Part shown: positions 1-8,907 of the stretch, in pieces | Position numbering within the stretch: the first letter of the stretch is position 1 | Layout: each line of letters begins with the position of its first letter | NCBI GenBank assembly: GCA_028822845.1 | Contig: JAPKCS010000022.1 | Location: 1 to 34,552, forward strand | Direction of reading: 5' to 3' | Length of the DNA: 34,552 nt | Source: Candidatus Poseidoniaceae archaeon | GTDB taxonomy: Archaea > Thermoplasmatota > Poseidoniia > Poseidoniales > Poseidoniaceae | Notes under the pieces: generated by a model | The model's input: the letters and a program-made list of their open reading frames with translations, nothing else | Told to the model about the DNA's origin: nothing | Database searches by the model: none | Made by a program: the position numbers and the translations under genes

Positions 1-1849
1 ACACCACAACGAAGCCAAGCAAAGCCACGGCCAAGGTGGTCGTTGAAAGTCCACTCGAGGTTTCGCCTGTCGCCGCAAAGGCATTGGCGGTGTCCATTAG
101 CATGATGTCGATGGTGACCAGCGGCGTTGATGCGTGGCCACCTGTGTCGTTTGCTTTGATGCCACGAAGAGAAATGGTGTGGTTGCCCTCAAGGGTGGTA
201 CCCGGAAGGTGTTCCAACTGGTGGATGATGTCGATTGCAGTGAGCGTACCTTCTGTCCCGTAGTCAAAGGTGTGAACGTTTGACCAATCATCGCGCAGAT
301 GGTTGCTTCGCCATTGAATTGTTTCAATACCTTCTGTGACTGAGAAGGCGACTTCACCTTCAGGAGACATATGGATTCGGCTGTCCATGCCGGTTTGGGT
401 TTCAATGGTGATTTGAATGGTGTTGTCAAATTCGTAATCCTGTTGTGCTGCTTCCATAACGGCATCCAGAGCACGCACTTCACCGTGACCATAGACGTTG
501 TTTTGGCGGTTCTTTGGAATTAAATCCTCGGCGCACGGTTCGTTGGCAAGCATGTATTCACATCGGCGGTAAGTTGCCGTTTCCTGCATGATGTTGCGCA
601 AGTCGAACGGGCTGAGGTCTGGGTTGGCTTGGAGCATCAATGCTGCCACGCCAGCCGCACCGGGTGTTGCCATCGAAGTCCCGGACATGTCGGTGTACTG
701 ATCGCCGGAGTTGAAAGCAACCGACATGACGTTCGAACCAACATAAGCGATGTTGGGCTTGATTCGGTTTTCTTCTGTTGGGCCTTGACTGGAGTAAACA
801 GCGATGGCTGAATTCTTGTCGAGGGCGCCAACGGTGATGACGTCCTCTGCTGAGCCAGGTGTGCCGATTTGTCCTGAGACGCCGTTGTTTCCAGCAGCGA
901 TGAACAAAGCAATACCTGCACGAACCATTTCGTTTCCATAGCGGTTGACGCTGTCTTCTTCAGATGAAGTCCATTCGATCGCCCCTGGGCCACCCAAACT
1001 CATTGAAGCGGCACGGATGTTGAATTGGTATCGGTTATCGACCGTCCATTGCATTCCTGCCATGACGGTTGCAAATGATCCTGAACCACCTGCATCGAGC
1101 ACCTTCACGCCCACAAGATTCGCCTGTGGAGCCATGCCGATGTGTTCGTAGTTTGGAGCACCGGTTCCCGCAGTGGTTCCAGCGCAGTGAGATCCGTGGC
1201 CTTGGTCGTCGTATGGGAACACTTCAGTTCCATTGGTTAAGCCTGGATTGTTGACTGGGTCGTAAAATCCAATGACCTTTGGGTCGTCTGTTGAATTGTC
1301 ATCGTCGAGGTCATCAAGGCTTGCGTGAGCGCCATCGATACCAGTATCGATGATGGCAACGGTCGTACCTGCACCATCGTAACCGGTGTCAGCCCAAACC
1401 GTATCAACGCCGTGAAGGACTGCAGCGTCGCCGTTTTGGATGGAAAGGATTCCATCAAGTTCAATCATCACAACACCAGGAAGCGAGGATGTTTCGAGGA
1501 TTTGGTCCACGTGGATTCGACCTGCGAGAGCATCGATGTGCCTGAGGGTCCACTGGTGGACATAATTCACTTCCCGTTCGAGTAAAGCAATTTCTTCAGC
1601 ACCAGGCGTATGGTCAAAGTCGATGATGAGAGGAAGTGTTCCATCCTCGCTCAGGAAGATTGGATTGTCCTTGTGAAATTCGACCATATCGCCGATGCCA
1701 TTGCCGTCTCGATCGACGGTTGTTTCGACCCACCAGCCTTCAGAATCGTCGCTGGATGGTGCGGCAACAACCGGCACCGCCATTGCCAAAGCAGGGAAAA
1801 GAAGTAAGCTCAAACAGAGCATGGAAAGAGTGGTTCGAATCTTGGACAT
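1..1849 (-). CDS. Secreted subtilisin-like serine protease (S8), C-terminus cut by window edge
   Basis: This is a peptidase expected to act outside the cell. The frame is open from the ATG at 1849 to the left edge, about 616 residues. Residues 1-29 form a signal peptide (basic start, hydrophobic core, AMA/VAA end). A DRDGNGIGD motif (47-54) resembles a calcium loop. Residues 75-135 look like an I9-type propeptide. The S8 catalytic domain follows, with Asp168 in IIDTGID, His218 in GHGSHCAG, oxyanion Asn321 in AAGNNG and Ser392 in GTSMATPGAAG. A beta-rich region follows. The last visible residues are hydrophobic (TTLAVALLGFVVV), suggesting a C-terminal membrane anchor that continues outside the window. 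A GAGG Shine-Dalgarno-like sequence lies 7 bases before the ATG. The gene is divergent from the giant membrane protein. The family call is secure; the substrate is unknown. Confidence 0.93.
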   Translation of the reverse strand, partial: MSKIRTTLSMLCLSLLLFPALAMAVPVVAAPSSDDSEGWWVETTVDRDGNGIGDMVEFHKDNPIFLSEDGTLPLIIDFDHTPGAEEIALLEREVNYVHQWTLRHIDALAGRIHVDQILETSSLPGVVMIELDGILSIQNGDAAVLHGVDTVWADTGYDGAGTTVAIIDTGIDGAHASLDDLDDDNSTDDPKVIGFYDPVNNPGLTNGTEVFPYDDQGHGSHCAGTTAGTGAPNYEHIGMAPQANLVGVKVLDAGGSGSFATVMAGMQWTVDNRYQFNIRAASMSLGGPGAIEWTSSEEDSVNRYGNEMVRAGIALFIAAGNNGVSGQIGTPGSAEDVITVGALDKNSAIAVYSSQGPTEENRIKPNIAYVGSNVMSVAFNSGDQYTDMSGTSMATPGAAGVAALMLQANPDLSPFDLRNIMQETATYRRCEYMLANEPCAEDLIPKNRQNNVYGHGEVRALDAVMEAAQQDYEFDNTIQITIETQTGMDSRIHMSPEGEVAFSVTEGIETIQWRSNHLRDDWSNVHTFDYGTEGTLTAIDIIHQLEHLPGTTLEGNHTISLRGIKANDTGGHASTPLVTIDIMLMDTANAFAATGETSSGLSTTTLAVALLGFVVV

Positions 1850-2004
1850 AATGACGCCTCGCAGATAAACCAACGAGCCCGGGTTTTTCAACCCATTGAG
1901 GAAATGACTGCGCTCCTCATGACGAAAATCGAAGGTTGCAATCAAAATGGCGTCGAATGGCCAATTGAACGGGTGAATCTTTTTATGGAAAATCATGAGG
2001 TCAT
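1850..2004. promoter_or_regulatory. Divergent intergenic region
   Basis: This 155-base gap separates the divergent subtilase and membrane-protein genes. On the plus strand a TATA-like CTTTTTATGG (1979-1988) is centred about 22 bases before the ATG at 2005. A GAGGT at 1997-2001 could serve as a ribosome site. On the minus strand GTTTATC (1864-1870) is the only TATA-like element and lies close to the subtilase ATG. A small hairpin, GGGTT-TTTC-AACCC, occupies 1881-1894. Promoter assignments are by eye. Confidence 0.4.
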
Positions 2005-5000
2005 ATGAGTTGTATGGCAGCACCACGTAGAAACACGCCCGTCGCCCAAGTACCAATTCAAGGCACAGCCCCTGCACTTGGAACTTCACTGCTTGCGAAA
2101 GCACATCAATCAACGCCTCCAATGAGGGTTCGTGCACCTGGCGTGAACATCGATGACGCTGAACGATCCCTTGTGCGGTTTTCACAAATCATCATGCTTG
2201 GGATTGCAATCGCTGGAATTTGGTTCAGCATCTACAACATCGCTTTCAGCGATGAGGGCACTTCCAACGCCGATTTCGCAGTTCTCTTCTTTGGAGGAAT
2301 GCTTTCAGCAGGCTTCGCCATTGGTTGGATTGAAGCCCAGAGCCGAGTCAACGACCACCAACTTCGTGACGTTCAAGATTACATGCTCGGAATTGGTTTC
2401 TTCTTTGCTACGGTTGGCACGGTGTGGGGCGCTCGCTTCATCATTGGCCTGTTTGAATCTGGAGCATGGTTTGGTCAGAACACTGCGGATGATGGATGGT
2501 ACCCCAACGGAAACGGAATTTATGTGCAAACTGCTGCAATCCTTCTGCTCATGATGGGCCAATACAAACTGCTGCAACGCTACAAAGGTCAAACGACTTT
2601 CGGCTGGGCAGTTGCCTCTTATGCCCCAATGATTGTGTTGTTAGGTGCTGGAATGAACATCTGGCTCAAATGGTCGGGGGACGTTGTCAGTTATGAAATC
2701 GGAATTTCCCTCATTGTGTTGAGCATCGCTGCCATGGAGATGGCATTGCGTTCAAACAACTCGATCAACCTCACTGTCATTGTGATTGCTTCAAGCATAG
2801 CCCCAATCCTGTTCGAGGTTGCGCATGATGTCACCGATCAACAAAGCGGTGGCGCATTATCGCTCCTGCTGTATATCATTGCCATCCAAGGCTATTATGC
2901 TTCAAAGAAAGAATTGAGAACGGACATCATTCAACGGGCCTCCTTGGTGCTGATTGCCGTCATTGTCCTAGCGATGGTCTATGCCCGCAGTGATGATCTA
3001 AACCTGATCCTAGGGCCGCTTACGACCGAAGCATTGGGTGGGTTCAGCACCCATCTTTCGCTCATCGTTGCCCTCTGGTTAGCCGTGCTCGGATTCTACT
3101 TCCCCGCTATGCTCGATCAACGGTTGCCTTGGATCCCCGTTGGTTTAGCATTCGCTCTCATGATCATCCCTACCGACCAAAGCACCATTCCTTGGTTGGT
3201 CACCATTGCGATTCTCCCTTACATGCTGCTTATCTCGACCGCAACCCGGCGCTGGGTTGCAAACGCCACGTTGGGTATGGCTGCTTGCTCATTCATCGTT
3301 GTTGATCTCATAGCCCGGCTCCAAGAGATTGAACAGGTTGAAACCTATGGAGTGCCTGGTTTGCATTTGCTCATCCCCGTTGCTTTAATTGCAGTATCTG
3401 AACTTGCTCAACGGGCTGAAAAAATCGATATTCAAGTCCACATGTTGGTCATTGGTTGTATTGCACTTTCCCGCGCAGTGCTGTTCGCAGAAGAATGGTA
3501 CATGCCTTGGTTCTTTGTCATCTATTTGCTTTACCTCGCGAAAAGAGGATTTGATGCAATCGATGAAAACGCATCGCTTCAAGCCCGTTGGCAGGCAACA
3601 ATGAGCGCTTTCATCGCGAACGGTGTCATGATTGCATTGGTGACCGTAGGCCGATTGAAGGTACCAGAACAATTCATCGTTGGTGGCTACAGTCTGCATG
3701 TCTTTTTCCTGGGAGGTATAGCCTATCTTTTATTGCGTTCCGGTCGAAGGAAAGAATTCGATTTTGGCATGATCACCAACTGGGTTGGCAGCAAGGTCAG
3801 CGGCGCCCCGCGGTATGACCCCGGGACAAACTCCTGGATCGAAACCGCTCAACAAGAGAGCGACGACAACGAATGGATCAGAACCAATTCATGGAGCCCA
3901 CTCGCCCGAAGTTCGCTTGTGATTCCGTTCATCATGATGACGGCTGGTATCTTCATGACCATGGGCGGTGCAGCAACGGAGGAAATGCGAAATTTCATAA
4001 AAACGCCGATTGGTATCCTCCTCTTAGCCTTCCCGATTACTGGATTGGTTTTTGAAATCCTTGAATTGGAAAGCATCAGTTCAAAAGCCAGATCAAGTGC
4101 TGTATGGATCCTCTTCGGAATTGGTTTGGGCCCTTCGATGACCATCAATGGTATTCGAGACGAAATGAGAAGCATGGATGAATATGCAGAAATGTACGTT
4201 CTTCCCGCTGCCATTCTCCTCGACATCATCCTCGTAGCCGCACCTTTAATTGTGGCTTGGGCGATTGGCCGGCGTGGTCTCGACAAAGATGGGATTTCAA
4301 TCAATGCGGACTTGGCAGCCATGATTGGGCTCATCGCTTTGGCTTGCCTTGACACATCAGGTGGATTGTTGCTGATTCCAATGCTCATGCTCGCCACCTA
4401 TCAGTCTGTACGTTATCGCCATAGCTTGGCTTTGATGTTCGCACCGTTGGCCCTGATCATAACCCAAAACCAATGGTTAGACTACCAAGGAATCGGATGG
4501 AAAATCGTCGAGATGCTCCCCTATTCCCTCGAAACGACTTCATGGATGTTTGGTTTATCACGGCTGAGTGGAGCACTCATTGTCCTTCAGATGACGTACA
4601 TCCTGTGTTCCCAATTCACAGAAGACCGCAGCAAGCACAAGAAAACATTGCCTTGGCTCGGTGCCTGGGTTTGGATGGCGATTGGATTAATTGCCATGTT
4701 CCCTGAAATGGACTGGTTCCAATGGATGCCGCTCCTCTTCACCCTTGGTTTGATGTTGAATGCTTGGATGAATGGACAAGTGCAATACCTACCGCTCCTC
4801 GGGGCAGCACAATTTGTCTCTTTAATCATCGCGCTCGGCAATCGATCTTGGAATTTGAGCGATTACGACGTGTTCTCCTATGCGTCGTTGATCACGGGGG
4901 CAACTGCGCTTCTTTACTCAAGCCTTCATGAAAATGGCGTGCTGTATCGGAACTTGCAAAAAGCAGGCGACTTTGCCTATTCGAATATAAAACTGCCAGA

Positions 5001-6000
5001 AACAGAAGAACAGAAGGAACAATTGAATCAGCAGTTCCAGATCATAGGTTACATTGGTTTGACGTTTAGCTTTACCATCTTGTGGGGCGTTGGAACAATG
5101 ATTGGCGCAGTCATGCTCACCCGAAAGGTGGTTTTGGAGGGGCAATTCAGCATGCTTCTTTTATCGCCACTGGTCCACAGCCTAGCGCTCTATAATTTCC
5201 TTATACAGACCGATGCGCTGAGCGATGCACTCAATCTTTCCTTGATTGGAGGGCTTCTGATTGCTGAAGGGTTGGCGTTTATCACTGCCTCAATCAAGAA
5301 CGATGTAATTTATGATCAACCAATCTTTGATTGGCCAAGCGATGAGACGTTCTTTGAATTCATGGATCGGCTTGGAATCATGGGTGTGGGTACCACCATT
5401 GCTGGTATTTTCTTCCTCCTCAACAACGATGACTGGAACACCTTGGCGTTTGGACTGACAACCGTGGTCCTAATCGGCGTTGGAATTCAAGGGTACAGCC
5501 CTGAATTTGAAGCAAGATGGCGCCGCGTGCTTGGGAGCTATGGGTCCATTGTAACGACCTTCGTCACCGCAACCACGCTTGACAATGATTTGATGCAAAA
5601 CATTGGCTACATGCTTGGAGCCATCGTCACCATGGGCTGGATATTCATGAGCAGCAGTCGCCTTGGAGACACAAACGAACTTTACGTTCTTGACCCGAAT
5701 GCAGTTCAACCTGTTGAAACAATCCAACAACCAAAAGAGCCAGCCGTCGAAGTGGTTCGCGTGGCGGTTGAAGTTGAAGAAGCTGAATTGCCTGAACTGG
5801 TCGTTCCGCTCCCAATCCCAGCACCTGTACTTGTTGTGAAAGAACGTGTCCAAACACGTCACGGATTTGAGATCGAGTTGCCCGATGGAATGTTTGAGAA
5901 CATCATCACTTCGATGGATGTCACGCCTCATGAAGGATTCAAACCTGTGGTCTCCTTTGGACCGAAGGGCGAGATCATGCTGAACTTCGTACCTGTTTGA
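2005..6000 (+). CDS. Giant polytopic membrane protein, about 35 predicted TM segments, unknown function
   Basis: I do not recognise a named family. The 1331-residue product has a short polar N-terminus (to about residue 57), then hydrophobic segments of 17-25 residues almost without break to about residue 1225; I count roughly 35. Loops are short. One polar loop of about 45 residues follows residue 590. The C-terminal ~115 residues are non-membrane, with a Glu/Val/Pro-rich linker and then a small domain ending in GEIMLNFVPV. There is no ATPase, glycosyltransferase or transporter signature, and I see no charged residues repeated at fixed positions in the helices. ATG 2005 is the first start; ATG 2014 is an alternative. 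The stop directly abuts the stop of the convergent subtilase gene. It could be a transporter, a scaffold or an envelope polymer-handling protein; none of these is supported. Confidence 0.85.
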   Translation: MSCMAAPRRNTPVAQVPIQGTAPALGTSLLAKAHQSTPPMRVRAPGVNIDDAERSLVRFSQIIMLGIAIAGIWFSIYNIAFSDEGTSNADFAVLFFGGMLSAGFAIGWIEAQSRVNDHQLRDVQDYMLGIGFFFATVGTVWGARFIIGLFESGAWFGQNTADDGWYPNGNGIYVQTAAILLLMMGQYKLLQRYKGQTTFGWAVASYAPMIVLLGAGMNIWLKWSGDVVSYEIGISLIVLSIAAMEMALRSNNSINLTVIVIASSIAPILFEVAHDVTDQQSGGALSLLLYIIAIQGYYASKKELRTDIIQRASLVLIAVIVLAMVYARSDDLNLILGPLTTEALGGFSTHLSLIVALWLAVLGFYFPAMLDQRLPWIPVGLAFALMIIPTDQSTIPWLVTIAILPYMLLISTATRRWVANATLGMAACSFIVVDLIARLQEIEQVETYGVPGLHLLIPVALIAVSELAQRAEKIDIQVHMLVIGCIALSRAVLFAEEWYMPWFFVIYLLYLAKRGFDAIDENASLQARWQATMSAFIANGVMIALVTVGRLKVPEQFIVGGYSLHVFFLGGIAYLLLRSGRRKEFDFGMITNWVGSKVSGAPRYDPGTNSWIETAQQESDDNEWIRTNSWSPLARSSLVIPFIMMTAGIFMTMGGAATEEMRNFIKTPIGILLLAFPITGLVFEILELESISSKARSSAVWILFGIGLGPSMTINGIRDEMRSMDEYAEMYVLPAAILLDIILVAAPLIVAWAIGRRGLDKDGISINADLAAMIGLIALACLDTSGGLLLIPMLMLATYQSVRYRHSLALMFAPLALIITQNQWLDYQGIGWKIVEMLPYSLETTSWMFGLSRLSGALIVLQMTYILCSQFTEDRSKHKKTLPWLGAWVWMAIGLIAMFPEMDWFQWMPLLFTLGLMLNAWMNGQVQYLPLLGAAQFVSLIIALGNRSWNLSDYDVFSYASLITGATALLYSSLHENGVLYRNLQKAGDFAYSNIKLPETEEQKEQLNQQFQIIGYIGLTFSFTILWGVGTMIGAVMLTRKVVLEGQFSMLLLSPLVHSLALYNFLIQTDALSDALNLSLIGGLLIAEGLAFITASIKNDVIYDQPIFDWPSDETFFEFMDRLGIMGVGTTIAGIFFLLNNDDWNTLAFGLTTVVLIGVGIQGYSPEFEARWRRVLGSYGSIVTTFVTATTLDNDLMQNIGYMLGAIVTMGWIFMSSSRLGDTNELYVLDPNAVQPVETIQQPKEPAVEVVRVAVEVEEAELPELVVPLPIPAPVLVVKERVQTRHGFEIELPDGMFENIITSMDVTPHEGFKPVVSFGPKGEIMLNFVPV

Positions 6001-7368
6001 TCAGTCACGTGTTCGTGCGCCTTCAGCACCGGTCACCTGCTGAACAGATGGGGCAGAAGGAAAGGCAGACCAGTATGCTTCTCGAGCTTGTTGATTGATG
6101 TCCATGCAAATGACGACGTCCGATGCCCGGTCAGGGAGTGTTTCGGTACCATTGAGGTGCTTGATAATCGGCTGGATGTTGGACAAGTTGACCAAACCCC
6201 AACCCGTTTGTGTGCACGGAGCAACAGGTGAAATGGGCATGGTTCCAGAGGTTGGATCCCAGTCGATTTCAGGGTACCACGCAGAGAGGTTGAGAGCTTC
6301 ACGGACTTGAGCGTTTGACACCGTGAAGGGGTTACCTTCTGCGTCTGTGCCATTGACAAGTTGTTTGGAGCGGGATTGGGGTGATGCTCCTGATGAAGGG
6401 TCTTCGAACTCATCACGCAAGGATTCCAAGACAAAGGAAAGGATGCCAGCGGTTCGTGGCGTTGCGAAAGAGGTCCCTGATGTCTCGTGGTAACCATCGA
6501 TGTCATCATGGTTCGGTAGCACCTGAGTCCAATCAGCAGAAATGTCAGGATAGGATCCGGACATGATTTCTTTTTGATCATCGCCTTCTTCTGCATAGCC
6601 TGCGATGCCAATCGACCATGGAGGCCCTGCAGTGGCATCTTGAACGGCTGGAGATGGACTGTTATCTGCGGCACCTGTGTGGATTTTACCATAGTCGACA
6701 ACGGCAGATTCTGTTGCTCGTTCAATGCCCGGGACTGGAACTGAACCTGGCGCACCAAACGAGGTCGTGATCACATCGACAAGCGGTTGATCAGCGGCTG
6801 ATTGCACCGCTTCACTGGAAAAACCTTCGACAAAGAAAATGACCGCCATTGGGTTGGCGTCAAGAACCGCTCCAGTGACCGCTGAGCCATGCCCGTCAGA
6901 GGGGTCATCTAAGATCAGAATGTCACTGTCACCATCGGGTGAACTTCCGATGATTTTGGTTCCTGGGAAATAGACGATGTCGCTGGCTGTAAGGTTGTCC
7001 CAGCAGGTTGCCTTGTCAGCATCATAGCGCTCCTGCCAGGTGCCTTCAAAGGTCAAAGAGCATGTCTTGGTGACGCCCAATTCGTCTTGCAGCCATTGAG
7101 GGTAGGTTTCATTGGTTCGGAAATGATCGTGGTAGACGTTGATGCCTGTATCGATTGGAGCCACAACTGAAAAGGGCCGCCATCCGTCATCTTCAGAGGC
7201 AACGGATTGAACCATATTTGCTTCAGGTGCCTCATCTAAAACCGCTAAGACGGTCACGAAAGAGACCACTAAAAGCGTGGAAAGAGAGAGCGCAAGCAAT
7301 TGACGTGAAGTCATGCTGCTTGGCAACAGCTCGAGTTTAACCAGTGAGGCATCATCAGCATCGGCCAT
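6001..7368 (-). CDS. Membrane-anchored subtilisin-like serine protease
   Basis: The product is a 455-residue S8 family peptidase. The start at 7368 is chosen because GGAGGT at 7375-7380 precedes it by 6 bases; an upstream ATG at 7395 lacks this. Residues 1-24 are polar, 25-44 form one membrane helix, and the catalytic domain begins almost at once: Asp73 in PIDTGI, His160 in DGHGSAVTG and Ser300 in GTSFATPRTAG. Asn236 in GAADN may be the oxyanion residue, but its context is not the usual AAGNxG. There is no room for an I9 propeptide between the helix and Asp73, unlike the neighbouring protease. Cysteines at about 103 and 122 could pair. The topology suggests a type II membrane protein with its protease domain outside. 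The function is unknown; it could regulate or shave surface proteins. Confidence 0.9.
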   Translation of the reverse strand: MADADDASLVKLELLPSSMTSRQLLALSLSTLLVVSFVTVLAVLDEAPEANMVQSVASEDDGWRPFSVVAPIDTGINVYHDHFRTNETYPQWLQDELGVTKTCSLTFEGTWQERYDADKATCWDNLTASDIVYFPGTKIIGSSPDGDSDILILDDPSDGHGSAVTGAVLDANPMAVIFFVEGFSSEAVQSAADQPLVDVITTSFGAPGSVPVPGIERATESAVVDYGKIHTGAADNSPSPAVQDATAGPPWSIGIAGYAEEGDDQKEIMSGSYPDISADWTQVLPNHDDIDGYHETSGTSFATPRTAGILSFVLESLRDEFEDPSSGASPQSRSKQLVNGTDAEGNPFTVSNAQVREALNLSAWYPEIDWDPTSGTMPISPVAPCTQTGWGLVNLSNIQPIIKHLNGTETLPDRASDVVICMDINQQAREAYWSAFPSAPSVQQVTGAEGARTRD

Positions 7369-7439
7369 GTGTATACCTCCACCGCAATGGCTCAAGAACC
7401 CTGCGCCCTATTGAAGAACTACGGGCATCTGGCCAAATC

Positions 7440-7982
7440 ATGAGCGAAGCAGCCGACCGTTTGGTCTGGATTGACCTTGAGATGACTGGATTGGATGTGA
7501 CCAAGGAATCCATTATTGAAATTGCAACAGTGATCACCGATGGAGAACTCAATGTGTTGGCTCAAGGGCCAAACTTGGCAATCAACGTCGCCGATTCATT
7601 GCTTGCAGGCATGGACGAATGGAACACCACTCATCACACATCCAGCGGTTTGGTCGAACGGGTGAAGCATCAAAGTGTCTCGCTTGAAGAAGCGGAGCGG
7701 CAAACCTTGGAATTCCTATGTGAATGGGTGCCTGAAGGCACGGCACCGTTGTGTGGAAACAGCGTCTGGAATGATAAAAAATTCATGGAAAAGGAAATGC
7801 CGAGCCTTGTCGCCCACCTCCATTACCGAATGATTGATGTTTCAACGGTCAAAGAATTAGCGCGCAGGTGGTACCCTGGAATCGGTCGCTATGAGAAGAA
7901 AGGGGCGCACCTCGCTCTTGATGACATCCTCGAATCAATCGAAGAACTGCGCTACTTCCGAACACGTGTGTTCAAACAATGA
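7440..7982 (+). CDS. orn: Oligoribonuclease (DEDDh 3'-5' exoribonuclease)
   Basis: Orn degrades two- to five-base RNA remnants to mononucleotides in the cytoplasm. The ATG at 7440 gives 180 residues, matching the usual length of about 181; the open frame extends further upstream but that part has no family similarity. Motifs: the DEDD first motif WIDLEMTGLD at the N-terminus (ExoI), CGNSVWNDKKFM (ExoII, Orn-type NSxxxDxxF) and YEKKGAHLALDDILESIEEL (ExoIII with His and Asp). MIDVSTVKELARRWYP is also typical. The gene is divergent from the subtilase (71 bases apart) and convergent with xdhC (5 bases). Orn is best known from proteobacteria, actinobacteria and eukaryotes, so an archaeal copy suggests past transfer. 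Confidence 0.93.
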   Translation: MSEAADRLVWIDLEMTGLDVTKESIIEIATVITDGELNVLAQGPNLAINVADSLLAGMDEWNTTHHTSSGLVERVKHQSVSLEEAERQTLEFLCEWVPEGTAPLCGNSVWNDKKFMEKEMPSLVAHLHYRMIDVSTVKELARRWYPGIGRYEKKGAHLALDDILESIEELRYFRTRVFKQ

Positions 7983-7987
7983 AGGCA

Positions 7988-8902
7988 TCATTGACGCCAC
8001 GTTGGCTCGGAGGGATCAACGCCTTTGTGCAACGACATGATTTGAGCGACCACTGCCACCGCTATTTCCTCTGGTGATTCAGCCCCAATGTGAACGCCAA
8101 TTGGGCAAATCACCTGATTGAGCATGCTTTGTTGGATTCCATGTTCAAGCGCCGCTTTTTCAAATGCCTGCCATTTCGACCTGCTTCCAATCACACCGAT
8201 CCTCGGACCATTTTGACCATCGAGGGTGGCCTCATCATGTTGCAATGTTGCCAAAATACCCAAGAGGCGTTCCTGATCTTCAGACCAATCATGGCCGAGC
8301 AAGAGCACATCTGAGTAGCGGTTTAGAGTGACAGCATCATGATGTTTGACAAAGGTCGGTGCATCCATGTGAAGATGGGTTTTGGCGTTCGAAAAGAGGG
8401 TGACATCACAAAATTCAGCGCGTGTGTCGTGAACTGAATGATCCCAGCCGACCGCATCCAAGGCAGGAGCGATTGCTTGAGCACAATGACCACCGCCAAT
8501 CAACAAAACATGTGGCATCGGAACAAGGACCTCCAAACTGAGGGTAACTCGACCCCCACAAAGTGAATCCAGCGCTGTTACTTCATAGCCCTTCGCCCCT
8601 TTATTCAAACCAAACCTCACCACTTCACCAGATGGGCGATAATGTTCATCCAACAGCGTGTTGCTTCGCTTCAAAACCATCATCTCGAGGCCTGCTCCAC
8701 CGACGGTCCCCGTCCATTCACGGTCGTTCGAACGCATTGCTAGGCGGGCTCCAACTTTTCCAGGAACACTGCCTGATGTCTGAACGACGCTTGCTAAGAC
8801 AACCCGGTGACCTTGCTCAAGCTGGGTCAAAACCCAAGCGAGCACAGCCACAGTCATATCTGCCGCTTGAAGCGCTCCCACATACCCTTTGCCCCAAACC
8901 AT
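7988..8902 (-). CDS. xdhC: XdhC/CoxI family molybdoenzyme maturation factor
   Basis: XdhC-type proteins bind sulfurated molybdenum cofactor and insert it into xanthine-dehydrogenase-family hydroxylases. The N-terminal half carries the family pattern VVLASVVQTSGSVPGKVGARLAMR followed by GTVGGAGLE. The C-terminal half is the Rossmann domain beginning VLLIGGGHCAQAIAPAL, with ICPIGVHIGAESPEEIAVAVVAQIM near the end. The length of 304 residues is normal. The start is uncertain: ATG 8902 is used here, a TTG at 8911 would overlap the stop of the upstream gene (TTGA), and ATG 8857 is also possible. It lies directly downstream of the MocA-like gene and is surely co-transcribed. No molybdenum hydroxylase is in the window, so the client must be encoded elsewhere. 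Confidence 0.9.
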   Translation of the reverse strand: MVWGKGYVGALQAADMTVAVLAWVLTQLEQGHRVVLASVVQTSGSVPGKVGARLAMRSNDREWTGTVGGAGLEMMVLKRSNTLLDEHYRPSGEVVRFGLNKGAKGYEVTALDSLCGGRVTLSLEVLVPMPHVLLIGGGHCAQAIAPALDAVGWDHSVHDTRAEFCDVTLFSNAKTHLHMDAPTFVKHHDAVTLNRYSDVLLLGHDWSEDQERLLGILATLQHDEATLDGQNGPRIGVIGSRSKWQAFEKAALEHGIQQSMLNQVICPIGVHIGAESPEEIAVAVVAQIMSLHKGVDPSEPTWRQ

Positions 8903-8907
8903 GGTGC

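Noticed and set aside
1881-1894. GGGTT/AACCC hairpin as a terminator
   Set aside because: Only 5 bp, between divergent genes where no terminator is needed.
3849-4397. Minus-strand open frame of 182 codons inside the giant membrane protein
   Set aside because: Hydrophobic-codon antisense shadow (Met/Ile/Arg-rich), no start signal.
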